Source: DATFRX01 sp035630615
GTDB lineage: Bacteria > Actinomycetota > Actinomycetes > Propionibacteriales > Nocardioidaceae
DNA: 64,000 bases
Assembly: GCA_035630615.1 (NCBI GenBank)
Contig: DASQKI010000112.1
Location: 32,780 to 96,779 of the forward strand
Direction of reading: 5' to 3'
How positions within the stretch are numbered: the stretch's first letter is position 1; each line of letters begins with the position of its first letter. The translations under genes and the position numbers were made by a program. The notes below the pieces were generated by a model. It was given only the letters and a program-made list of their open reading frames with translations. It was not told where the DNA came from and did no database searches. Of the stretch, positions 16,368 through 23,363 are shown in pieces.

Positions 16368-17758
16368 ATGAAGATCCGATCGATGGCCCTGCCGCTCGGC
16401 GCGGCAGCCCTTCTGACGCCCACCGGGCTGACGGTCGCGGCGACTGGCGGCGCGTTCGCGGCCGACCCACAGCCGGCCTGTCACGCCGAGGGCGCGACGA
16501 TCGTGGGTACGGACCACCGTGATCACCTGGTCGGCACCGCCGGCCGCGATGTCATCGTCGCCAACGCCGGCAGCGACGTCATCGAAGGCAAGGGCGGCAA
16601 CGATCTGGTCTGCGCCGGCAAGGGCGGCGACAAGATCCTGGGCGGCACCGGCAAGGACCGTCTCTTCGGCGGGGCCGACACGGTCCGTTGGGACGAGCCG
16701 CCGGAGTGGATCGGCGACACCTTCATCGGTGGGCCGGGCAACGACTACTTCGACGGCGGCGAGTTCGAGGCCAAGGACATCGCGGACTACAAGGGCGCCG
16801 ACTTCCGCATCGTCGCCGACCTGCGCGCCGGCACGGTCAAGAGCGGTGGCGACACCGACCGACTGGCGAACGGATCGATCGAGTCCGTGATGGGCTCAGC
16901 ACACAACGACCGCGTCCTCGGCAGTCACGAGAACAACAGCCTGACCGGCGGTCTTGCGACGACGACCTCGTCGGTCGCGGCGGCAGCGACGGCATGTCTG
17001 GCGACTTCCTCTACACCAAGAAGGGCGGCAACGACACGCTAACCGGCGGCGTCGGACGCGACGCTCTGCAAGGCGGACCGGGCAACGACAAGGCCGATGG
17101 CGGCGAAGACACCGACTTCCTCTACGGCGGCAACGGACGCGACACGCTAGCCGGCGGCGCTGCGTTCGACGAGATCTACGGCGACGACATCTGCTGCGTC
17201 GGTATCGGCGACGACCCCGACACCATCCGAGGCGGCGACGGCGGCGATTACATCGAAGCCGCGGACGGACCCGACGACGTCAACGGCGGAGCCGGCAACG
17301 ACCAGATCACCGACACCGGCGGCGGACGAGTGTCCGGTGGCGCCGGCAAGGACGAGCTGACGTCATGGGACGTCACGGACGGCGGTGTGATCTCCGGCGG
17401 CGAGGGCACCGACCAGCTCACCATGTTCTTCTACCGCAACGGCGATGAGGTCGGATGCACCCTCGACCTCGCCAGCGGTCAGCTCACCGATCCGGTCGAC
17501 GCGACGATCGACTCGATCGAAGACGTGTCCGGCAGCGACGCGGCCGACACGATCTACGGCTCGGCCGCCAACGAGTCGTTCTATACGTTCGGCGGCGACG
17601 ACACCGTCGTGGCTCGTGGAGGCGACGACAGGATCTTCACCTACGGCGGTGACGACCAGATCGACGGCGGCGACGGCGACGACAAGGCGGGCGCGGGCGG
17701 CGGCAACGACACGTGCACCAACGTCGAGGACGCCACCGGCTGCGAAAACGCCGGCTGA
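16368..17758 (+). pseudogene. Secreted RTX/haemolysin-type calcium-binding repeat protein, frameshifted
   Basis: A Sec signal peptide (residues 1-31, ending GGAFAADPQP) is followed by many Gly/Asp nonapeptides such as GGKGGDKILGGTGKDRLFGG, LTGGVGRDALQGGPGNDKAD and GAGGGNDTC. The first frame reads well to about 16954 (SLTGG); from there the repeat continues in the frame ending at 17758. Adding one G at 16955-16957 (CTTGCGAC to CTTGGCGAC) would read LTGGLGDDDLVGRGG and join both parts into about 463 residues. So it is either a recent one-base deletion or a sequence error. The intact protein would be an extracellular calcium-binding beta-roll of unknown partner. Confidence 0.8.
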
Positions 17759-17783
17759 CGAGCTCTCAGGGCCTTCGCCGCCG

Positions 17784-18593
17784 CTACTTGGGTTGGTCGG
17801 CGGCGAGGGCGCGAGAGCGATCGCGGGCCGCCTCGGCGGCGGTGAGGAACGCCGCGCGAACCTTGTGATCCTCGAGCTCGCGGATCGCAGCCGCCGTCGT
17901 TCCGCCAGGCGAGGTGACCCGCTCCCGCAGCACGACGGGATGCTCGCCGGTCTCACGCAGCAGCTTGGCCGATCCGACCACGGTCTGCACGGCGAGCTCG
18001 GTCGCAATCGGCCGCGGCAGCCCCAGATGGACGCCGGCCTCGATCATCGACTCGACGACGAAAAAGATGTACGCCGGGCCGCTCCCCGAGATCGCGGTCA
18101 CCGCGTCCTGCTGTTGCTCGGGCACCCGGAGCACACGTCCGGTCGAGCTGAGCAGAGTATCGGCCTCGACCAAGTGCGCCTCGTCGCAGTGACGGCCGCC
18201 CGAGATCACGGCCATGCCCTCGTCGACCAGAGCCGGCGTGTTGGGCATGACCCGGACGACCGGCACGCCGTCGGGCAGCCGAGCCTCGACCGTTGCCGTC
18301 GTGACGCCGGCGGCCAAGGACACGACGAGCTGATCGGACGTCAGGTGCGGGGAGATCTCGTCGAGCACGCCGGCCATGTCCTGCGGCTTGACGACGAGCA
18401 GCAGGGTGTCGGCCTTCTGGGCCGCCGCGGCGTTGCTGACGATGTCGACGCCGTAGCGCTCACGCAACTCGTCGGCGCGGTCTCGTCGCTTCTCGGTGAG
18501 CACGAGGTCCTCCGGTCGACGGCCGGCCCGCAACAGCCCGGAGGCCAGCGTCTCGCCCATCACTCCAGCTCCGAGCACCGCGACCACGCTCAT
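17784..18593 (-). CDS. proC: Pyrroline-5-carboxylate reductase
   Basis: A 269-residue ProC catalysing the last step of proline synthesis (P5C to proline with NAD(P)H). The Rossmann motif VAVLGAGVMGETLASGLL is at residues 4-21, VKPQDMAGVLDEI near residue 73, and the C-terminal dimerisation/catalytic segment SGSGPAYIFFVVESMIEAGV near residue 163. SPGGTTAAAI near 225 is also typical. The ATG at 18591-18593 is chosen; upstream codons are not family-like. In mycobacteria proC lies in the same neighbourhood as the HTH, bS22 and epimerase genes (recalled). Confidence 0.95.
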   Translation of the reverse strand: MSVVAVLGAGVMGETLASGLLRAGRRPEDLVLTEKRRDRADELRERYGVDIVSNAAAAQKADTLLLVVKPQDMAGVLDEISPHLTSDQLVVSLAAGVTTATVEARLPDGVPVVRVMPNTPALVDEGMAVISGGRHCDEAHLVEADTLLSSTGRVLRVPEQQQDAVTAISGSGPAYIFFVVESMIEAGVHLGLPRPIATELAVQTVVGSAKLLRETGEHPVVLRERVTSPGGTTAAAIRELEDHKVRAAFLTAAEAARDRSRALAADQPK

Positions 18594-18642
18594 GCGGCCA
18601 TCATCGCGTACATCGTCTTGCCGCTGCGCCGTACCCACGCGG

Positions 18643-18691
18643 TTGTGCCGCCGAAGCAACTCGCCTAGCATTGAGTTCATCAGTCGATGAA
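18643..18691 (+). promoter_or_regulatory. Promoter and TetR-type operator of the ABC exporter operon
   Basis: TTGTGC (18643-18648) and TAGCAT (18666-18671) are 17 bases apart, a good sigma-70-type promoter. Just downstream, where transcription should begin, is the palindrome TTCATCAGTCGATGAA (18676-18691), with perfect 6-bp arms. It fits an operator for the TetR protein encoded third in this operon. Confidence 0.6.
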
Positions 18692-18716
18692 TTAGCTGAC
18701 AACGGAAGGGCAGGCC

Positions 18717-19448
18717 ATGGACACCGCAATCGAGGTCGCCGACCTCGTCGTGGAACGCGGCAAGAAGGAGGTGCTCCACGGCATCAGCACCGAGATCCCC
18801 CAGGGCAGCGTGACGGGTCTACTCGGACCCAGCGGCAGTGGCAAGACCACGCTGATCCGGTCGATCGTCGGTGTGCAGATCGTCAAGTCCGGCGAGGTGA
18901 CGGTGCTCGGCGAGCCGGCCGGTGCGCCAGCGCTGCGGCACAAGATCGGGTACGTCACGCAAGCCCCGAGCGTCTACGCCGACCTGACCGTCCGGGAAAA
19001 CGCCCGGTACTTCGCGAGCCTGTACGGGCTCGGGCAGGCCGATGCCGACGACGCGATCGAGCGAGTCGGCCTCGCCCGCCAAGCCGACCAGCTCATCGTC
19101 ACCCTGTCCGGAGGCCAACACAGTCGCGCCTCGCTCGCCGCCGCGCTCGTCAGCCGGCCCGAGGTCCTGGTGCTCGACGAACCCACCGTCGGGCAAGACC
19201 CAGTCCTGCGCGACGAGCTGTGGAAGAGCTTCCGCGACCTCGCCAACGAGGGCAGCACGCTGCTGGTGTCGAGCCACGTGATGGATGAGGCCAACCGCTG
19301 CGACCGGCTGCTGCTCATCCGCGAAGGCGACCTGATCGCCGACCAGACTCCCGACGCGCTCAAGGCCGAAGCCGGCACCGACGACCTCGACGAGGCGTTC
19401 CTCTGGCTGATTCGCGCCCGAGACGAGGGAAACGAGAAGGTGGCGTGA
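18717..19448 (+). CDS. ABC transporter ATP-binding protein (drug-exporter type)
   Basis: A 243-residue DrrA/CcmA-like ATPase. Walker A is GLLGPSGSGKTTLIRSIVG (residues 34-52), the Q-loop is GYVTQAPSVYADLTVRENAR, the signature is LSGGQHSRASLAAAL, and Walker B is VLVLDEPTVGQDP followed by the switch histidine in VSSHVMDEA. It energises the permease encoded next, whose start overlaps its stop by four bases. The exported substrate is unknown; drugs or lipids are usual for this class. Confidence 0.93.
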   Translation: MDTAIEVADLVVERGKKEVLHGISTEIPQGSVTGLLGPSGSGKTTLIRSIVGVQIVKSGEVTVLGEPAGAPALRHKIGYVTQAPSVYADLTVRENARYFASLYGLGQADADDAIERVGLARQADQLIVTLSGGQHSRASLAAALVSRPEVLVLDEPTVGQDPVLRDELWKSFRDLANEGSTLLVSSHVMDEANRCDRLLLIREGDLIADQTPDALKAEAGTDDLDEAFLWLIRARDEGNEKVA

Positions 19449-20185
19449 TGCCCGGACGCATCCTGGCCAGCACCACCAAACGCATCCTGACTCAGCTGCG
19501 GCACGACCGACGCACGATCGCGCTCATGCTGGTGGTGCCGGTCGTGTTGATGGCGATCGTCTATTACATGTACGAGGACGACGCGCTGGCGTTCGACCGG
19601 ATCGGGCTGATCATGCTCGGGGTCTTCCCCTTCATCATCATGTTCCTGGTAACGAGCATCGCGATGCTGCGCGAACGCACCACGGGCACGCTGGAGCGGC
19701 TGTTCACGACCCCGGTCCGGCGGATCGACCTGCTGTTCGGCTACGGCATCGCGTTCGGACTCGCGGCCACGGCCCAGGCCGCCATCGCGTCGATCGTGGC
19801 GTACTGGATCCTCGGGCTCGACACCCTCGGCAGCTCCGCCCTCGTGATTCTGATCGCGGTCGGCAACGCCGTCCTCGGCGTCGGCCTCGGCCTGCTGTGC
19901 AGCGCGTTCGCGCGGACCGAGTTTCAGGCGGTCCAGTTCATGCCGCTCGTGGTGGCCCCGCAGATCCTGCTGAGCGGGCTCTTCGTGCCGCGCGACGAGA
20001 TGGCCGGCTGGCTCAACAGCATCAGCGACGTGCTGCCGCTGACCTACGGCGTCGACGGCCTGCTTCAGGTCGGGGCGCATTCCGAGCCGACCGCGACGAT
20101 GTGGCGCGACCTGCTGATCCTGTTCGGGGCCGTCGTCGCCGCCTTGCTCCTCGCCGCGACGACGTTGCGACGCCGCACGCCGTGA
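19445..20185 (+). CDS. ABC-2 type transporter permease
   Basis: A 246-residue integral membrane protein with six predicted hydrophobic segments: about residues 25-42 (ALMLVVPVVLMAIVYYMY), 56-75 (LIMLGVFPFIIMFLVTSIAM), 100-120, 133-155, 168-186 and 222-240. RERTTGTLERLFTTPVRR is the conserved cytoplasmic loop of ABC-2 exporters. It pairs with the ATPase upstream. Its stop overlaps the start of the TetR gene (GTGA), so the three form one transcription unit. Confidence 0.92.
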   Translation: MMPGRILASTTKRILTQLRHDRRTIALMLVVPVVLMAIVYYMYEDDALAFDRIGLIMLGVFPFIIMFLVTSIAMLRERTTGTLERLFTTPVRRIDLLFGYGIAFGLAATAQAAIASIVAYWILGLDTLGSSALVILIAVGNAVLGVGLGLLCSAFARTEFQAVQFMPLVVAPQILLSGLFVPRDEMAGWLNSISDVLPLTYGVDGLLQVGAHSEPTATMWRDLLILFGAVVAALLLAATTLRRRTP

Positions 20186-20799
20186 CCGGTCGCCGCACGG
20201 GACGCCGGCCGGGCAAGCAAGACACCCGGCGGCAGATCCTCACGGCGGCCCGGGCGACGTTCGCCGACCGCGGCTTCGACCGGGCGACGATCCGACAGAT
20301 CGCGACCAGCGCCGGTGTCGACCCGGCGCTGGTCCACCACTACTACGGCACCAAGGAGGCCCTCTTTCGGGCCACGATCGAGGCGCCGATAGATCCCGCG
20401 GTCGTGCTGCCGGCGGTGCTCCACGGCGACCTCGAACACATCGGCGAGCGGCTCGTGCGTACGTTCCTCGGCATCTGGAGCGATCCCGATACCGGGCCGG
20501 CGATCCGTGCGACGGTACGCAGCGCCGTCGCCGACGAGATGTCGGCCAACCTGCTCAGGGAGTTTTTCGCGACCCAGATCGTCCGTCGCATCACCCACGA
20601 GATCGGGGTCGACGAGCCACCGGAGCGGAGCGCGATGCGAGCGTCGCTCGTCGCGAGCCAGATGTTCGGCCTCGCACTGGCGCGGCACATCCTGCGTCTC
20701 GAGCCGCTGGCGGCGATGCCGTCCGAGGCGATCGTGCCCATGGTGGCGCCGACGATCCAGCGCTATCTCACCGGCGATCTCCCGGCCGAATCGACGTAA
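20182..20799 (+). CDS. TetR family regulator of the ABC exporter operon
   Basis: A 205-residue TetR protein. The N-terminal HTH is TRRQILTAARATFADRGFDR through IRQIATSAGVDPALVHHYYG (about residues 14-58). The ligand domain ends PMVAPTIQRYLTGDL. It starts at the GTG overlapping the permease TGA. It probably autoregulates the operon through TTCATC-N4-GATGAA at 18676-18691. It is clearly paralogous to the next gene: HTH, a VDPALVHHYY/F-G-KE segment and a C-terminal APTIQRYL/GPTIQRYL are shared. Confidence 0.9.
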   Translation: MTGRRTGRRPGKQDTRRQILTAARATFADRGFDRATIRQIATSAGVDPALVHHYYGTKEALFRATIEAPIDPAVVLPAVLHGDLEHIGERLVRTFLGIWSDPDTGPAIRATVRSAVADEMSANLLREFFATQIVRRITHEIGVDEPPERSAMRASLVASQMFGLALARHILRLEPLAAMPSEAIVPMVAPTIQRYLTGDLPAEST

Positions 20800-20892
20800 C
20801 CCCTCGCGCCGACATTGCGCGTTCGCCCCACCCCTCCCGGCGGCCGGCCGGGATGCCGGAAGGGACGAGGTCCGGAGCGAGGACGCGCAGGC

Positions 20893-21486
20893 CTAGTCGA
20901 AGAGGTAACGCTGGATGGTCGGCCCGATCGTGGCGGCCACGTCATCGACGGGCATCGACGCGATCGGTTCGAGGCCGACCACGTAGCGGGTCATGATCAG
21001 GCCGATGACCTGCGACGCCACGAGATTGCCTCGCCGCCGCGCGTCGTCGATGCCGGGTACGGACGCGATCTGGTCCAGGATCAGTCGCAGGAAGCCGTCC
21101 CGCAGCAGATGCGACGACGCCTCGTTGGCGATCGCGGCCCGGATCACCGCGACCAGTCGCGGCTGGCGCTGCGGGTCCTCCCACAGGCCGAGGACCGTCC
21201 GTACGATGCGTTCGCCGATCTGATCGCGCGGGCCGTCGACGACCGAGCCGATCAATGTACGCGGGTCGAAGGGCACCTCCATCGCGGCGAGGAGCAGATC
21301 CTCCTTGCCCTCGAAGTAGTGATGCACCAGCGCCGGGTCGACGCCGGCGGCACGGGCGACCGCGCGCATCGACGTCCGGTCATATCCGTTGGCCGCAAAC
21401 TCCCGACGAGCCGCCTCGAGGATCTCGCCCCGAGTGTCCGGCGAACCCGGCCGCCGTCCCGGACCGCGGCCCGTACGAGTGGCCAC
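20893..21486 (-). CDS. TetR family regulator, paralogue of the exporter regulator
   Basis: A 197-residue TetR protein. HTH: TRGEILEAARREFAANGYDR and MRAVARAAGVDPALVHHYFE. The C-terminal domain shares IGERIVRTVLGLWEDP, NLVASQVIGL and GPTIQRYLFD with the neighbouring TetR at 20182-20799, so the convergent pair looks like an old duplication. The GTG at 21484-21486 is chosen: GGGGGAG lies six bases before it, whereas the TTG at 21490-21492 touches that site. It sits directly after the TIM-barrel gene on the same strand. Confidence 0.88.
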   Translation of the reverse strand: MATRTGRGPGRRPGSPDTRGEILEAARREFAANGYDRTSMRAVARAAGVDPALVHHYFEGKEDLLLAAMEVPFDPRTLIGSVVDGPRDQIGERIVRTVLGLWEDPQRQPRLVAVIRAAIANEASSHLLRDGFLRLILDQIASVPGIDDARRRGNLVASQVIGLIMTRYVVGLEPIASMPVDDVAATIGPTIQRYLFD

Positions 21487-21488
21487 GG

Positions 21489-22397
21489 TCAACTCCCCCG
21501 CGGATCACGACGTACGTCGTCGAACTCGAACGGGTGCTCCTCGACCGATCCCTCGGATCCGACCACGAAGTCCGCGTGGGTGGCCGCGGCCAGGTGCAGC
21601 CGGGTGAAGGCCAGCGCCTCGGCCAGGTCCTCCTCGCGCAGCGACCGGTTGGCGGCCCGACGCGTGTTGATCTCGATCACGACATGGCCGCCGTAGCCTC
21701 GACTGGCCAGCAGTTCGAGGAACTCAGCGCACGGCTGTGTGCCACGGCCCGGCACCAGATGCTCGTCGCGGGCCGAGCCTGATCCGTCGCCCATGTGGAC
21801 GTGCCGCAGCCGCGAGCCGAGGTCGTCGGCCATCTGCATCACGTCGGACCCGGCGGTCGCCGCGTGCGACAGGTCGAGCGTGACGCTGGGGTAGTCGTAG
21901 CCGACCGGGTCCCAGCCGGGCGCATAGCCCTGGATGGCGCGTCGCACCGTACGCCAGGGGAACATGTTCTCGACGGCGAAGGCGACGCCGGTCTCGTCCT
22001 CGAGGCGACCGATGCCCTCGAGAAAACCCTTGGCGTAGTCGCGCTGCCACCGAAACGGCGGATGGACGACCACGACGTCGGCGTCGATGCGCTTGGCCAT
22101 CTCGGCACTGCGTTCGAGCTTTCGCCAGGGCTCGGTGCCCCACACGCGCTGCGTCACGAGCAGGCAGGGCGCGTGGATCGCGACGACCGGCAGCTCGTGA
22201 TAGTCGATCAGATGCTCGACGGCCTCGATGTCTCGGCTGATCTCGTCGATGCCGACCATCACCTCGACACCGTCGTAGCCGAGGCGCGCGGCGAGCTCGA
22301 AGGCACTGGCCGTCGACTCGGGATAGACCGATCCAGTCGACAGGGAGACGTCAGCGGCAGGAACCTCGACGGCGGCGCGGTCGTCGTCTCCACTCAC
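21489..22397 (-). CDS. Sugar phosphate isomerase/epimerase family protein (Rv0498 type)
   Basis: A 302-residue xylose-isomerase-like TIM barrel. Visible elements: DVSLSTGSVYPESTASAFEL at the N-terminus, YDGVEVMVG, AIHAPCLLVT, FAVENMFPWR with the metal-binding glutamate, VTLDLSHAATAG, and HVHMGDGSG near the C-terminus, which together form a metal site of this superfamily. The substrate is unknown. The GTG at 22395-22397 overlaps the Ppx/GppA stop by four bases. Pairing with a Ppx/GppA protein is as in mycobacteria (Rv0496-Rv0498; recalled). Confidence 0.87.
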   Translation of the reverse strand: MSGDDDRAAVEVPAADVSLSTGSVYPESTASAFELAARLGYDGVEVMVGIDEISRDIEAVEHLIDYHELPVVAIHAPCLLVTQRVWGTEPWRKLERSAEMAKRIDADVVVVHPPFRWQRDYAKGFLEGIGRLEDETGVAFAVENMFPWRTVRRAIQGYAPGWDPVGYDYPSVTLDLSHAATAGSDVMQMADDLGSRLRHVHMGDGSGSARDEHLVPGRGTQPCAEFLELLASRGYGGHVVIEINTRRAANRSLREEDLAEALAFTRLHLAAATHADFVVGSEGSVEEHPFEFDDVRRDPRGS

Positions 22398-23317
22398 ATC
22401 AGGTCCAACCACTGCAGGATCACGCCTTCGCGAAGCGCCCAAGGACAGACTTCCAGCTCGGGCAGGTCGAACAGGTCGAGCACAGCGTCGGCGACGACCG
22501 CGCCGGCGGCGACCTGATGGGCCCGGGTGGTGCCGACACCGGGCAGCTTAGCGATCTGCTTGGACGTCATCGCGGTGAGCTCGGGCAGGCGTTCGGCGAG
22601 TTCGTCGCGAACGAGCATGCGGCGCGCGTACGGGCCCTCCTTCGACCCCGCCGCGCCACAGATGCGGGCCAGCGAACGAAAGGTCTTGCTGGTCGCGATC
22701 GCGTGATCGGCCCGGCCCATCCGGAGCACGTCGACGGCGTCGCGGGCCACCTCGGCCCGAACGTGCTTGCGCAGCTCCCGAATCTGCTTCGGGTCGGGCC
22801 GCTCCTCACCGAACCATTCGCGGCTCAGCCGAGCGGCGCCGAGCGGCAGCGACTGCGCAACGTCCGGGGTCTCGTCGGCTCCGGCCGCGATCTCGAGCGA
22901 GCCGCCGCCGATGTCGAACACGATCATCCGTCCGGACGACCAGCCGAACCAACGGCGCACGGCGAGGAACGTGAGCTTCGCTTCATCGCCGCCGGGCAAT
23001 ACGGCGAGCTCGACGCCGGTCTCATCGCGCACCCGGTCGAGCAGGTCGTCGGCGTTGGCGGCGTCCCGTACCGCAGACGTCGCGAACGCGCGCACGGTCT
23101 CGCAGCCCTTGTCCTCTGCGACCATCTTGGACTCGCGGACGAACTTCACGAGCGCATCGGTGCCGGTCGGGTCGACAGCGCCGGACGTATCCAGGTGCTC
23201 GGCGAGCCGGAGCGCTTCCTTGTGGGAGTACGCCGGCAGTGGGGCCGCACCCCGGTGCGCGTCGACCACGAGCAGATGCCCGGTGTTCGACCCGATGTCC
23301 AAGACGCCCATCCGCAT
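22394..23317 (-). CDS. Ppx/GppA family phosphatase (exopolyphosphatase-like)
   Basis: A 307-residue member of the ASKHA-fold Ppx/GppA family, comparable to mycobacterial Ppx1 (Rv0496). Phosphate-1 motif: GVLDIGSNTGHLLVVDA at residues 4-20. FATSAVRDAANADDLLDRV lies near residue 84 and phosphate-2 motif MIVFDIGGGSLEIAAG near residue 130. It lacks the C-terminal HD-type domain of long Ppx proteins, as in short actinobacterial Ppx1. It would hydrolyse short polyphosphate or pppGpp; which one is not determined. Confidence 0.92.
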   Translation of the reverse strand: MRMGVLDIGSNTGHLLVVDAHRGAAPLPAYSHKEALRLAEHLDTSGAVDPTGTDALVKFVRESKMVAEDKGCETVRAFATSAVRDAANADDLLDRVRDETGVELAVLPGGDEAKLTFLAVRRWFGWSSGRMIVFDIGGGSLEIAAGADETPDVAQSLPLGAARLSREWFGEERPDPKQIRELRKHVRAEVARDAVDVLRMGRADHAIATSKTFRSLARICGAAGSKEGPYARRMLVRDELAERLPELTAMTSKQIAKLPGVGTTRAHQVAAGAVVADAVLDLFDLPELEVCPWALREGVILQWLDLM

Positions 23318-23363
23318 GGGTCACACGCTATCCCGTGACCACGCGATCAGGCGTCTTGATCGG

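Noticed and set aside
16500..17750. Short regularly repeated GGCGGCGACGAC-like sequence resembling a repeat array or CRISPR
   Set aside because: The repetition is in the protein (RTX nonapeptides); there are no identical repeats with unique spacers.
21780..21792. GATCCGTCGCC in the TIM-barrel gene
   Set aside because: Short match to the repeat core without arms or tandem units.
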